A DNA stretch of 64,000 nt from Anisus vortex (GCA_949126835.1 OX421492.1:45715498-45779497); one strand, 5' to 3'; shown: positions 40,901 through 46,995, numbered from the stretch's first letter. The notes: generated by a model from the letters alone, not told the origin. Made by a program: numbers and translations.

Positions 40901-43049
40901 TATAGTATTATATGTCATTTTAAAGCCTAAAAGACCAGAAATCCAAATATGACACTTATAAAGCAGCTGATATTTCAATATTTTATATTTATTTATTTTA
41001 TATTTTTCAATATTTTATAATTAATCATTTAAAAATCGGGAAATTCCCTCTATCAAAAAGTTCCTGGGGCTACAAAATGAGTTAGACTAAACATCATCAA
41101 ACTAGCATTAAAACACACAATATTGTTGAAATTGATACTTATGACAAATAAACTCCCAAAACGTAAATATATCAGTGTTTGTGTTGTGTTTTATTATTAT
41201 TTTTACAATAAAACGTGATTTCGCGCTTGGGCATCATAAAGTCTAGAACTACCGAAGTCGCCGCCATTTTGAAAAAAACGTGGCTTTATTGGATGTAAAC
41301 AAAGCGTGTGTGTTAAAAGCGAAAAAAAGGATTTTTAACGTTTAAACCACAATAATTTGCGTAAATTTAGTTTAAAACTATAAATAATAGTATTTTGTTG
41401 CCGTAGATAGTACACAAATAGTCGGAAATCAGAAAATAAATGTGTAAATAGTGTTTTAGAAAATACTTTTTCGACATCGATCGAACGTTCCAAAAAGCGA
41501 ACGTTTTGCACCGATAGAGTTAAAAAATAAATAAAAATAAAAATCCTCTTTTTGCGAACTAAAAAAGTGCATCAAATGTAATTTTTAAGCTATCCGATCG
41601 GATTTACATTCTATAATTCGCACGTGTGCATTTAAATTTACATTAGTCTCGAATCTTGTTTTGACAGCGAACGTTATCTTTGCTAGTCCGAAGCCTTTTT
41701 TGTACCAATCGATTTTCATTTATTTACTAATAAAATGAATTCTTCGGCTAAATATTTAAAACAAACTTTGTTTTTATGAAAAGAAAAAAATTTCTGTTTA
41801 AAATTAAAAGAGTTTTACGAAATTACATAGATAAATCTTATTTTAGATCTAGTTTTAGACTTAGTCTCGGCGGCGGAAAAAATCCACCGATAGGCCGTAA
41901 AAATTAGGGCTTTTTAAAACACGTTTTTTTCAAAACATTTTTTTGTGCTTCTAATGGTGGCCTAGGGAAAATTAACATGTTTATGAATGTTAAACATTAA
42001 AAAAACATAATATTTCGGCTTTATTTATTCCTGGTAAGTGATTTTCAAATGTATAAAAAAAATTGGGAAATGGGATCGATGGATTATGTAACGTTTGAGG
42101 GTGTTTAAATTAATATAAACAACACAAAAATATAATTAAAACATACAATACTGATGCAGCTGATACTTTATGGACATATAAACACATACAAGTAAAAAAA
42201 ACAGCATTTTGTATCAACAATTTTTATTTTTTAAATAAACAATAAATCTCCATCATTTGGTGGCCATTTTGTGAAACCTGCCTTATGACGTCAAAAGAGA
42301 TGTAGGCCCTATTGAGCGCGATCGCGCTATATGGGGAATCCAATGACATGCTTTTTTTTTCTTTTAGCCCAATTTAAAATTTAAAAGCTATTTTTAGAAA
42401 TGGTCAGTGGTTTTTCCAAAAATTGAGGGTCAAGCAGAGGAGGTTCAAAAGAAATGAGATTGATCAAAAACGCATTTTCTCACCAGAATACATCAATAGG
42501 ACAGTTTTCGCAAAAATCGTTGGGCCCGTTTTCGAGAACGCTGACACAAACACACAAACCCACAAATATACCCCCAATTTTTTCTCGTTTAATATTAGGC
42601 CTATTAGATATAAAACTGCCACTGGCCACTGGTGTCCGAAATTAAATAAAAAGCAAAATGTATTAAACTTAAACACTTTTAAAAGCTTAAATTATTTGCT
42701 TTAAAATAAACCTACTGATAAAGCTATAAAATATACATTAACTCGTCACTACTTTAACTTAAAATTTAGCCCACAATTTAAAATTTTTGTAAGAATTGAA
42801 GTTGAAGGCAATGAAGGTAAAAGTAAATTAGTAAGGTATTCGGAAAATGCAATGGTTGGCCTACCTTTCATAAATAAGCCTCACAAACATAAGTAACACT
42901 CCAACAATAATAGACCAATTCATATGACTAATTTTTGGATAATAAAGTGACGGATCAGAACTTATAAAATCTTCCCATCGAGCATCGTCACCTAGCCAAA
43001 ACTTCTCATTCCAAATAAAATCATGAAAAAGTTCCCCATAGGTGGCCAT
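3465..43049 (-). CDS. CerS: Ceramide synthase (Hox/TLC type), eight coding exons, 3' end outside the window
   Basis: Ceramide synthases are ER multi-pass membrane enzymes that N-acylate sphingoid bases with fatty acyl-CoA. Coding exons (minus strand): 42865-43049, 10156-10285, 9098-9204, 8136-8193, 6938-6988, 6587-6685, 4477-4605, 3465-3571. They total 866 nt and join in frame to 288 codons; every intron is GT-AG. Residues 1-20 match the family N-terminus, and a membrane segment lies at about 45-60. The Hox-like region (about 70-135) ends in MTERQIQRWLFKRR, like family RQVERWFRRRRN. The TLC domain starts near DKPW (160-163). It carries the His pair H218/H219 in KEMVIHHLVTI and the HDFAD motif (H245, D246, D249), as expected for the Lag1 motif. 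Family members are about 350-400 residues, so roughly the last quarter is missing. I found no frameshift or stop, so the gene looks functional. The paralogue type cannot be assigned. Confidence 0.93.
3572..4476 (-). other. Ceramide synthase intron 7
   Basis: About 0.9 kb of AT-rich intron; no mobile element or RNA gene was recognised in it. Confidence 0.8.
4477..4605 (-). CDS. CerS: Ceramide synthase exon 7 (catalytic histidine pair)
   Basis: A 129-nt phase-0 exon between ACACAG|GATAA and CAAT|GTAAGT. It encodes residues 211-253. H218 and H219 (IHHLVT) and the HDFADPWLN motif are the conserved active-site region of the Lag1/TLC family. Confidence 0.95.
4701..5710 (-). mobile_element. Non-autonomous Helitron (3' end clear, 5' end uncertain)
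   Basis: On the minus strand the element ends in a short hairpin (CCGTCA-AAT-TGACGG in plus sense, 4714-4728), nine bases, then CTAG at 4701-4704 followed by T. Hairpin plus CTRR before a T is the canonical Helitron 3' terminus. No Rep/helicase coding remains. The module TTTCGGTATTTAGTTTTT...GCCCTGACCC recurs near 4835-4887 and 5645-5693, with shorter pieces near 5335 and 5575, so the 5' end may lie near 5700, but I cannot place a TC start. It sits in ceramide synthase intron 6. Confidence 0.65.
4890..5345. other. GC-rich, hairpin-dense island inside the Helitron
   Basis: About 450 bp of high GC in AT-rich intron DNA, full of self-complementary arms: GCGGGG/CCCCGC near 4963-4980; TCCATTGC/GCAATGGA enclosing CCGAGA/TCTCGG (4992-5044); ACCG/CGGT near 5169; CCACG/CGTGG near 5221-5241; CCCGGAC/GTCCGGG enclosing GAGCC-AAAA-GGCTC (5254-5320). 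Open reading frames cross it on both strands (190 codons on minus), but their products look like no family I know, and the nested stems argue for a structured RNA or captured non-coding fragment. Confidence 0.5.
5711..6586. other. Ceramide synthase intron 6, AT-rich remainder
   Basis: AT-rich intron sequence with a short TA dinucleotide run near 6268-6285 and a local direct repeat of CTCGCGTTCAACATAGTAA around 6030-6068. No gene seen. Confidence 0.7.
6587..6685 (-). CDS. CerS: Ceramide synthase exon 6 (TLC membrane helix)
   Basis: A 99-nt phase-0 exon encoding residues 178-210 with YLIELSFYWSLLFAVFF, the family's conserved (Y/W)Y.(I/L)ELSFYWSL helix. The acceptor TGCATAG|CATAT was preferred over one seven bases downstream because only it keeps the frame. 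The donor is AAAG|GTAACA. Confidence 0.92.
6938..6988 (-). CDS. CerS: Ceramide synthase exon 5
   Basis: A 51-nt phase-0 exon between TACAG|AAACC and ACAG|GTATT. It encodes KPWLWVTVNCWVGWPKQ (161-177), matching the family's KPW(F/L)......W.G(Y/W)P.Q segment. Confidence 0.9.
7384..7700. repeat. 57-bp tandem repeat, about 5.5 copies
   Basis: Units start at 7384, 7441, 7498, 7555, 7612 and 7669, each beginning GAACTAGTCAAGACAAACAA (the last has GAAATAGTC). The units are almost identical, indicating recent expansion. The array lies in ceramide synthase intron 4, and copy number probably varies between individuals. Confidence 0.97.
8136..8193 (-). CDS. CerS: Ceramide synthase exon 4 (membrane segment)
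   Basis: A 58-nt exon with acceptor TACAG|TTGGC and donor GGAT|GTAAG. It encodes WQVLFYSTSFCYGLYALWD (residues 142-160), equivalent to the membrane helix that opens the TLC domain. Confidence 0.9.
8194..9097 (-). other. Ceramide synthase intron 3
   Basis: About 0.9 kb of AT-rich intron with no recognised element. Confidence 0.75.
9098..9204 (-). CDS. CerS: Ceramide synthase exon 3 (homeobox recognition-helix region)
   Basis: Acceptor CCTAG|GCATTA and donor GCAG|GTATTT. It encodes residues 106-140 with MTERQIQRWLFKRRL, the family's homeobox-like helix. The exon starts in phase 0 and leaves two bases for codon 141. Confidence 0.93.
9279..10001. mobile_element. TTAA-flanked element, piggyBac-like deletion derivative
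   Basis: Inverted ends TTCATTTGCTACTA and TAGTAGCAAATGAG are flanked on both sides by TTAA (9275-9278, 10002-10005). TTAA targets are typical of piggyBac and also Kolobok. A short acidic stretch encoded near 9642-9685 (DAADIDLDEFP) resembles the N-terminus of piggyBac transposases, but this is weak. It sits in ceramide synthase intron 2. Confidence 0.75.
10156..10285 (-). CDS. CerS: Ceramide synthase exon 2 (start of Hox-like domain)
   Basis: Acceptor CACAG|TATTTT and donor AACA|GTAAG. It encodes residues 63-105, including IKPLAQLLGLKERKK, which aligns with the conserved ATPLA..L.IKEK segment of the family. The 130 nt complete codon 62 and end in phase 0. Confidence 0.92.
10622..11610 (+). 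repeat. Interspersed repeat R, copy 1, split by a solo LTR
   Basis: Contains the conserved block CTATAAAGAAGATTATTG (10635-10652) and, beyond the LTR, GTTCAGGCAACCCATTC (11450-11466). Copies 2 and 3 lie at 40301 and 43592. Copy 3 has no LTR at the matching point, so it acts as an empty-site paralogue. Confidence 0.75.
10694..11417 (-). mobile_element. Solo LTR of the Gmr1-like family
   Basis: 724 bp, reverse orientation, TGTTACGTCCAC...CAGTATATGACA in plus sense, flanked by the 4-bp duplication TAAT (10690-10693, 11418-11421). Reverse-complemented, it aligns along its length with the LTRs of copies A and B. A solo LTR forms by recombination between the two LTRs of a complete element. It is a diverged subfamily. 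Confidence 0.88.
11847..11864 (+). repeat. Poly-C run
   Basis: 18 consecutive C; a likely site of sequencing or length error. Confidence 0.95.
11865..12634. repeat. TAGGCCTA-rich AT segment
   Basis: No gene. The palindrome TAGGCCTA and one-base variants recur many times, mixed with TATAGCC and TAGGC strings. Similar dense patches lie at 45100-46450 and 50950-51720. Copy A inserted at the right end of this patch. Confidence 0.8.
12635..12931 (+). repeat. 5' LTR of copy A, truncated
   Basis: Starts TGTCATGTATATTG and matches the first ~297 bases of the 3' LTR at 17966. It stops at GATTTGTTTG and is fused through a few filler bases to gag at about 12934. Confidence 0.9.
12934..16597 (+). pseudogene. 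gag-protease-integrase frame of copy A, start deleted and reverse transcriptase lost
   Basis: One uninterrupted frame (about 1.2 kb codons; first ATG 12956). Order: an Arg/Glu-rich coiled coil near 13150-13290; a capsid-like region with a SCAN-like part (about 13560-13840); a CCHC zinc knuckle CFNCKKEGHMKKDC (14010-14051); retropepsin DTGSAVSVIL (14395-14424); the integrase HHCC zinc finger (about 15148-15276); the integrase core with Asp in LIDCVGPL, Asp in SDQGTNF and Glu in ESQGALE; then a C-terminal GPY-like module (about 16060-16170). After VMVPKAD at the start of reverse transcriptase a small deletion creates the stop at 16595. The N-terminal ~45 residues seen in copy B are missing. This copy keeps a frame-intact integrase, while copy B is frameshifted there. 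Confidence 0.9.
16598..16722 (+). pseudogene. Reverse transcriptase/RNase H remnant of copy A
   Basis: About 80 bases match the start of the reverse transcriptase of copy B (near 31600-31672). They jump at about 16675 straight to the last RNase H codons (ADTLSRVLHD, stop at 16722). The catalytic core is gone. Confidence 0.85.
16723..17965 (+). other. 3' untranslated region of copy A
   Basis: About 1.2 kb of AT-rich DNA between pol and the 3' LTR, present in copy B too (32649-33886). No envelope-like frame exists. It ends in the purine-rich tract GGGTGGGGGCG just before the LTR. Confidence 0.8.
17966..18643 (+). repeat. 3' LTR of copy A
   Basis: 678 bp, TGTCATGTA...GACGTAACA. It lacks a ~30-bp GC-rich block (GGGCGGGGTTTAGG region) found in the copy B LTRs and has a longer CT repeat, so A and B belong to slightly different LTR subfamilies. 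Confidence 0.93.
18695..18912. mobile_element. hAT element fragment (one terminus)
   Basis: Starts CAGTGATGGCGAACC and matches the transposase-3' terminus of the hAT element at 22617 for about 220 bp, then stops. The other end is missing. Confidence 0.85.
20111..20640 (-). mobile_element. 5'-truncated non-LTR retrotransposon tail (L2/CR1-like)
   Basis: The minus strand encodes IGLRAFSVSGLKVWNPLPIQ and then a LKTHFF segment (20315-20497). This is the conserved C-terminus of L2/CR1/Rex1-type ORF2 proteins. Downstream it ends in an (ATT)n run (plus AATAATAATAATAAT near 20110), the usual tail of these clades. Confidence 0.7.
20838..20930 (+). repeat. tRNA-derived SINE-like head
   Basis: GTGGTTAGTACACCAGACTG resembles a polymerase III A box, and GGTTCTAGCCC about 35 bases on resembles a B box (GGTTCGANTCC). 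It does not fold as a proper tRNA, so a SINE head or tRNA pseudogene is more likely than a working tRNA gene. Confidence 0.45.
21467..21492 (+). repeat. Poly-C/poly-A low-complexity run
   Basis: A run of C followed directly by a run of A; low complexity only. Confidence 0.85.
22617..24747 (-). mobile_element. hAT transposon copy 1, complete ends
   Basis: Ends CAGTGATGGCGAACC and GGTTTGCCATCGCTG are inverted copies. The 8-bp duplication GCGTAGTG is perfect (22609-22616, 24748-24755). The transposase runs on the minus strand but is broken. The same family occurs at 18695, 49780 and 56180. Confidence 0.96.
22870..24735 (-). pseudogene. hAT transposase pseudogene (GTF2IRD2/ZBED-like)
   Basis: Several frames in order on the minus strand carry pieces of one transposase: RAFTKMEQFSYSHTARDGI (near 24680), TDVNNYARLVVILRYAFGDI (near 24230), LMYNNGSWLSRGRVLERC (near 23750), LTNLMFLTDLTAHFN (near 23610) and DKAKFEERDLSCLLWLDLGN (near 23320). 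A hAT dimerisation-like tail follows near 22900-23100. The motifs match the hAT transposases from which GTF2IRD2- and ZBED-type genes derive. Frameshifts and stops between the blocks make it non-functional. Confidence 0.88.
24997..25410. mobile_element. Candidate TIR MITE
   Basis: Ends TAGAGCGTTTTCA and TGCAAACGCCCTA are imperfect inverted repeats about 400 bp apart, with no coding between. No clear duplication beyond TA, so the superfamily is not assigned. Confidence 0.45.
25900..25932 (+). repeat. TA dinucleotide microsatellite
   Basis: A run of TATATA about 30 bases long. Confidence 0.9.
26290..26793 (-). pseudogene. Helitron Rep/helicase pseudogene, downstream half
   Basis: The minus strand encodes ALHFGGRLFQQYLVDTYVRL, then KNNQKKIHADKYIGVPRFL, then IGESIILPSSLPGLNRDYGE and FEDAVAIVRCYALQF. 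This is the conserved Helitron-like N domain order (GRLFQQY.VD.Y...E, IILPSS.., ..DAMAIV...G.PD). In-frame stops occur after GDHIQ and after CYALQF. The upstream half of the same gene lies at 38924-39830 on the other side of LTR copy B, which inserted between them. Confidence 0.85.
26794..27498 (+). repeat. 5' LTR of copy B
   Basis: 705 bp, TGTCATGTA...GAATGTAACA. Closely similar to the LTR halves at 33887-34556 and 38889-38923. Confidence 0.95.
27504..27519 (+). promoter_or_regulatory. Putative primer-binding site
   Basis: TGGTGGTCTCGTTCGG, five bases after the 5' LTR. It begins with TGG, as needed to pair with a tRNA CCA end. Its complement reads as a plausible acceptor stem and T-stem; I cannot name the tRNA. 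Confidence 0.6.
27858..30224 (+). pseudogene. gag-protease-integrase (N-terminal) frame of copy B
   Basis: A 788-codon frame starting MASNISSEELNAMSFAELKE. It contains the Arg/Glu coiled coil, a capsid region with SCAN-like SLTPEKYRKLFRDRKK...EQWLRSQ, zinc knuckle CFNCKKEGHMKKDC (near 29007), retropepsin DTGSAVSVIL, and the start of the integrase zinc finger. Near 30173 one G is missing relative to copy A (GGGATCC versus GGGAGTCC). This shifts the frame inside the zinc finger and ends the protein at 30224. The SCAN similarity agrees with the published origin of vertebrate SCAN domains from Gmr1-like Gag. Confidence 0.9.
30225..31075 (+). pseudogene. Integrase core of copy B
   Basis: The frame continues after the frameshift. 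The Asp of LIDCVGPLPK, the Asp of SDQGTNFTSN and the Glu of ESQGALERFHQ form the DDE triad, with HICQMVGRPN from the zinc finger upstream. A 2-nt net loss near 31070 relative to copy A ends this frame in the GPY-like C-terminal module. Confidence 0.9.
31095..32648 (+). pseudogene. Reverse transcriptase and RNase H of copy B, downstream of integrase
   Basis: Starts in the integrase C-terminal module (VCHINLLKPY). It continues into reverse transcriptase with DFRKLNNLT, VTKIDLLSAYFQIPL, VMPFGVRNAPPTFQR and the catalytic YLDDIVVYS (about 31880-31905), then EYLGHVV and LGMAGYYRKFC. RNase H follows: CDTGMGAVLTQQ and EKELLGLILALKQ, then after a frameshift near 32450 NHNPLTFLSRVK and ADTLSRVLHD with a stop at 32648. 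The link between the FDELK and PFKIAEDTCDTG blocks looks about a dozen residues short. The domain order integrase before reverse transcriptase is plain on one strand. Confidence 0.92.
32649..33870 (+). other. 3' untranslated region of copy B
   Basis: AT-rich, no envelope-like frame, collinear with 16723-17949 in copy A. Confidence 0.8.
33871..33886 (+). promoter_or_regulatory. Polypurine-like tract before 3' LTR
   Basis: TCATTGGGTGGGGGCG directly precedes the LTR and is conserved in copy A; the probable plus-strand primer. Confidence 0.65.
33887..34556 (+). repeat. 3' LTR of copy B, first part (continues 38889-38923)
   Basis: Collinear with the 5' LTR up to AACAGGATCTAC, where the LINE is inserted. 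After the LINE the LTR resumes with ACAGCTCTGGCCACAAGG and ends GTAACA at 38923. Confidence 0.95.
34557..38876 (+). mobile_element. I-like non-LTR retrotransposon inserted in the 3' LTR of copy B
   Basis: 4.3 kb with a (GAA)n tail and a 12-bp target duplication AACAGGATCTAC (34545-34556, 38877-38888). Endonuclease, reverse transcriptase and a terminal RNase H are present, the domain set of the I superfamily. The 5' end is probably truncated, because no clear ORF1 remains. Confidence 0.92.
34980..38777 (+). pseudogene. LINE ORF2 pseudogene: endonuclease, reverse transcriptase, RNase H
   Basis: Endonuclease: LQRNAEGIQKKKEALKIFL near 35195, VDVACIQKTHLN near 35265, LILGDMNSRSQSWG near 35560 and ATSDHRPI near 35800. 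Reverse transcriptase: RPISLTSCVCKLMERM near 36700, DLEKAFDKVWKEGL near 36912, NGVPQGGVLSPTLF near 37078 and the catalytic MYADDLAL near 37170. RNase H: VYTDGST near 38058, STRAEIKAIELAA near 38175 and WIPGHIQNEGNETADTLAK near 38380. Frame changes near 35370, 36362, 37160, 37500-37560 and 37850 make it inactive. Confidence 0.92.
38924..39830 (-). pseudogene. Helitron Rep/helicase pseudogene, upstream half
   Basis: The minus strand encodes a basic/Glu-rich start (ETETRLDYQRKHRTKQLEEE, 39701-39492). Then come HGIYSFLAAGQVYQKMN and SPQYGQMYFLD (near 39460-39350), and SLAQFFMMMREVEEKVNRHA with PPYVRFIFT (near 39250-39150). This is the N-terminal Helitron-like domain (G.Y.F.A.GQ.YH, QLY..D, Y..M..). 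Stops and frameshifts interrupt it. With 26290-26793 it forms one gene disrupted by LTR copy B. Confidence 0.8.
39859..39878 (+). repeat. Poly-G run
   Basis: About 20 consecutive G; low complexity, length uncertain. Confidence 0.95.
40301..40376 (+). repeat. Interspersed repeat R, copy 2 (partial)
   Basis: Shares GACGCTCCTTCTATAAAG and the following ~70 bases with copies at 10622 and 43592, then diverges. Confidence 0.8.
40825..42282. mobile_element. TIR element with 4-bp TTAT duplication, superfamily unclear
   Basis: Perfect inverted ends GGCAGGTTTCACAA and TTGTGAAACCTGCC, 1458 bp apart, flanked by TTAT (40821-40824, 42283-42286). It is AT-rich with no transposase. Confidence 0.75.
42865..43049 (-). 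CDS. CerS: Ceramide synthase exon 1 (start codon, first membrane segment)
   Basis: The exon encodes residues 1-61 plus two bases of codon 62 and ends AAAG|GTAGGC. It begins MATYGELFHDFIWNEKFWL, the typical ceramide synthase start, where aromatic residues precede the first membrane helix (WSIIVGVLLMFVRLIY). The remaining AG joins the T that opens exon 2, making Ser62. The next exon is 32.6 kb away. Any 5' UTR exon or promoter upstream of 43050 is not identifiable. Confidence 0.92.
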
Positions 43050-43591
43050 TTTGTTTCTACACTAAATGACAATTCATGGGCGGTCACTCTGACTAGAAGT
43101 CCAGATGTGATTTCAAAGTGCAGAGAAGTAAAATATTTAATAAAAGCCTAAATACGACACTGTGCATTAAATACGCAATATTTCCATTAAGCCTATATAT
43201 AACGTCTTATCCTAAAATATTTAAAAAGTGGCCTCAATCTTTATTGTTTATTTTTGTCAATGTCGTTTGGGTTGATGTATAATTATGGAGATTTCCTCAT
43301 TAGCCCGAATGAACTTATGGATAATAGATTTGTCTAAAAGTTCAACCTGGCACTCTACCTCACTTCCCACCCCTTTTAATAAAGATAATTAACTAACATA
43401 CATCATTGCCTCTTTAAAATACGACTTAAACAAGACACACACTTATCCAAGAGCACACTCATTATCTTTACTCTCTTATTCCTCTTTTCGCCAAGTGCGC
43501 TCGCATTCATAGCCTATTAGGTTCATTGTTAAGTTATTCAAGTCATAGAAAAAGATGCCATGTTTCCCTAGTTATCTTATAGGCCTACATT
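43050..43591. other. Region upstream of the ceramide synthase start codon
   Basis: Should contain the 5' UTR and promoter, but no TATA box or CpG-rich core can be picked with confidence. Nothing else recognised. Confidence 0.4.
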
Positions 43592-43764
43592 ACAGACGCT
43601 CCTCCTATAAAGAAGATTATTGCGTCTTACGCTCATCCGTGGTCCGAGTCTAGTCTTGCATTTTTATTAATGTTTTAAATGATGTTAAGTTACTGGTTTT
43701 CCTGGTTTGTTCAGGCAACCCATTCCATGCCCGAATGCCACTCGGGAAGAAAGAGTAGGCCTAC
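43592..43764 (+). repeat. Interspersed repeat R, copy 3 (continues 45992-46030)
   Basis: Carries both R blocks (CTATAAAGAAGATTATTG and GTTCAGGCAACCCATTCC) with an uninterrupted TTTATTAATGTTTTAAATGATG between them, where copy 1 has the solo LTR. It is itself interrupted by the element at 43765-45991. Confidence 0.8.
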
Positions 43765-45991
43765 CAGGGTTCCTGCACCAAAATCAAATCAAAATTTCAG
43801 GAGTTTTTCAGGAGAAAATTTAAAATTTCAGGAGGTGCGGCAACACCGCATTCACTACATCATTAAACAATGACTCAAATACATATAAAATTAAATAAAA
43901 GATTTTTAAGGGCATTACAATGTGAAAGCTAAATATGTACCATTAAGCTATGTTCATTATATAAAGTCATTTAACTGTCTTTAGAAATCTTATAATTATT
44001 TTTTAAAAAGTCAAAATAAAAAAATTTTGTTTATGAAAAAAAAAGGAGGTGGGAGGCAGAGAATGGAAATAGTATCCTATATAGGGGCATCTGTAACATA
44101 TAGAGTGTTACATTAACAGGTAAAGAGAAAATGCTTATATGGGCCTACATGAAAGCTTACAGATTTACAAGTTTAAATAAACTAAGTTTTAAAAAAATAT
44201 CACTATGACAAGAAAAAAAAACTGCTATTGTAAAGGACATGTTGATAATCCAATTTGATTACTTTCCAATCATTAGGATCATTAAGCCTATTAAAATCCT
44301 GATACAAAAATAAAACCTTACATCAGCTAGGCGTAGTTAGATAAGGAGGGGCAAATAGTGCAAAGGGGAAATAGTCCACAGTGATTTTTTTTTGTGGATG
44401 GGGGGAGGGAGTAGCTGATTCTAAACTGGTGCATATAATATCTCCCTAAACTACCGTTTTAAAAAACAACAACACCTGTGGATAAGTTGCACCCTGACTT
44501 TCTGGGGGTTATACTGCCTTTTAACTTCTCAAAAATGCATACCTTTTAAAAATAAAAGTTACTAAATATTCACCCTAATTTGGAAACTTTCCTTAAAAAA
44601 TGGTTTCAACAGTGACATAGCTAAAGGAGTGTGGCGGGTCCAAATTCAAAAGTCCCCCCGGGCCCCTACTTGAGGGTGCACCCAAAGGAGTGTCCTAATT
44701 GTTTTTCTCATGTCAAAATGCAGGGGCCACTAAAGAGGCCAAGCCCCCCGGGCCCACAAATCCCTTACAACGGCACTGGGTTTCAATCATGCATATAATA
44801 TAAAGCAAACACAGGGCTTCACTTATTTTAAACAACCGATCAATAGGCCTACAGCCATTAGCCATAAGGGAAAGTAAGGTACATGTATCAGTTTCTTCAT
44901 CTAAGTCCATGTCCATACTCAGGTTCCTATCCTTATAGTAACACTATAGTGGGTCGGCACAAAAAAAAGTCTTTTGAAGTATGCTCTCTAGACAGAACGG
45001 CGCTGGTTTGATGACGCGGTTTTGATGACGCGCTATACAAGTGCCGTAACATAATTACCATTAACATTGTTAATGTTAGTAATGATTTCTAGTCAGATAT
45101 ATTCAGCATTGAGTGCATTTCATCAATGTATTGGTGAATAAAATGACTTAGACTACTAGATTAGGCCCAGTCATTAGACTGTTAAACTGATAGACCTGGG
45201 CCACACCGGCAAGGCCTATCAGCGTATGCCTAGACCCAAAATCGTCTGCCTACATTTCCCACATTGATAGCAAAAAATCATTGTAGGCCTACGCATACGA
45301 GATTATAACTAGTAAAACTATGTAGACCTAGGCCTTAACACCACTAAAAAGTTGATAATGATATCGGCGCCAATCGGCGTAGGCCAACATCGCGAATAAC
45401 TCCTCTGGTAGGGCTAGCTAAATAGGCCTACTGGAATTTTTACCATATGATATAAGGACACCGATATAAGATAGCATCTTAAACGTCATCGTTTTCTTTT
45501 TAACTAATAAAAAGACCTATTTATGTAGGCCTATATTTTGTTATAAATATATTTCAAAATAAATCAATTCGGACAAAATATGTCGGTTGCTGATCTCAAG
45601 TAGACTAGTAGGCGCCGCGCGTAGCGTGACCAGTCATTCTCAACTCTCAACATAGATCGCGAAAATAAATAAGCATAGTCCTTATCATTATCTAATCTAG
45701 TAGACACCAAACTGTGGGAGAGGGAGCGAAAGATGAGGAAGAGCTATGTGTACAAAGCTAGAAGGGATAGGCTTGGCGTAGCAAGCGTAAGCGTAACACG
45801 CATGCGGGAGGTGGGGCTCTTGAACTATGGACACGTGTTGGAGAAGGAAAAATAGGGGTCAGCTCAATTTTTCAGGACATTTCAGGAGATTATTTCAAAT
45901 TTCAGGAGGTTTTCAGGAGTTTTTGCCCTTTGTTGCAATTTCAGGAGGATTTCAGGACATCCTGAAATTTCAGGAGGCCGCGGGAACCCTG
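43765..45991. mobile_element. hAT-like element with TTTCAGGAG subterminal repeats
   Basis: Ends CAGGGTTCC and GGGAACCCTG are inverted, and GCCTAC is duplicated at 43759-43764 and 45992-45997. Both subterminal regions repeat TTTCAGGAG several times. No transposase frame is left. The repeat R sequence continues on the far side. A MITE (44610-44778) is nested inside. Confidence 0.75.
44610..44778. mobile_element. hAT MITE (GGGGCCC family), nested
   Basis: 169 bp from CAGTGACATAGCT to ACGGCACTG with a perfect 8-bp duplication GGTTTCAA (44602-44609, 44779-44786). It closely resembles the MITE at 56830-57008 and the partial copies at 48745 and 55597. Confidence 0.92.
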
Positions 45992-46030
45992 GCCTACTTA
46001 TATGCATTTGTTCTCGCAAAAGGGACAATT

Positions 46031-46550
46031 AAGTTACTAGTTGTAGCCTAATGTGTGATAAAGTAGGCTATCAGGTCAATAGGCTTAACCTATTCATAAT
46101 CCAAGAGATTGACAAGTAGGCTATATTGGCCTAGGGTTTTTTATATTGGCCTACATAGGCCTATGTGCCAAAATTAACACAAGAAATAATAATTGTTCAT
46201 TTTATAATAATAATATTATTATTATATCCCTTTAAACGCACCTAGGCCTATAGGCTATAAGCTTATAGGCCTACATATTTTTGTGTGTGCCTTTTTGGGT
46301 GTTATCCAGTTTTTGTGACGACGGCATACAACGGATTGTGTTTCCAGCACAATACTTATATGCCTGCCTATATCCATTTGTATATATGATAATCATAGGT
46401 AGGCCTATAGCCTATTAAGCTTATTAAGCCTATATAGGCCTATACTTGCCAGACAGTGCCGCAGTAAGGGTGTTTGTGGGAGCGCCCGCTCCTGGTGCCG
46501 TATTTATTTTAGAGGCAATTTTGATGTTTCTCTCTCATCGCCCCCTCGTC
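46031..46550. other. AT-rich, TAGGCCTA-rich DNA
   Basis: No gene. Several AGGCCTA motifs and a short palindromic AT run (AATAATAATATTATTATT). Confidence 0.6.
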
Positions 46551-46552
46551 AA

Positions 46553-46742
46553 CCACTTTATCTCTCTATCTATCAATCAGTACATCTATCTATCAATCAA
46601 TACATCTATCTATCAATCAATACATCTATCTATCAATCAATTCATCTATCTATCAATCAATACATCTATCTATCAATCAATACATCTATCTATCAATCAA
46701 TAGGCCTACATCTATCTATCAATCAATACATCTATCTATCTC
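46553..46742 (+). repeat. 20-bp tandem repeat ATCTATCTATCAATCAATAC
   Basis: Eight to nine near-perfect copies. One carries a TAGGCC insertion. Confidence 0.95.
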
Positions 46743-46995
46743 ACATTCCTCTCCGCAATCTCCTATCATCTCCTTTCAACCCCATCTCTTCTTTCCTTTC
46801 CACCCCCTCGCTATCTCAAACCCTATTTCCCCATCCCACATCTGCTCTTTCCACCCCCTCTTCCTCCCTCTACACCTCTCTCTGACTCCCACTCGCTCCC
46901 CAGTCCGCCTTTTTCTCTTACTCTTTCTCCCCCCTCTATCTATTTCTTTCTTTCAAGTCACCCCCCCCTCCCTCTCTTTCTCTCGCCCATCTTAT
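46743..46995 (+). repeat. Polypyrimidine tract
   Basis: About 250 bases almost entirely C and T, directly following the CTAT repeat. It is strand-asymmetric; no gene. Confidence 0.85.

Larger units (their letters stand above)
10286..42864 (-). other. Ceramide synthase intron 1, 32.6 kb of nested transposons
   Basis: The donor at 42864 and acceptor at 10286 bound an intron holding every element listed between them: a solo LTR, two LTR retrotransposon copies, an I-like LINE, a CR1/L2-like LINE tail, Helitron and hAT pseudogenes, and TIR elements. I saw no other host exon in it on either strand. Parts not covered by other entries (about 19100-20100, 20930-22490, 25411-26290, 39880-40300, 40380-40820, 42290-42860) are AT-rich, with only low-complexity runs visible. 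Confidence 0.85.

Noticed and set aside
46553..46742. A CRISPR-like array
   Set aside because: The repeats are contiguous 20-bp tandem units with no unique spacers, in animal nuclear DNA.
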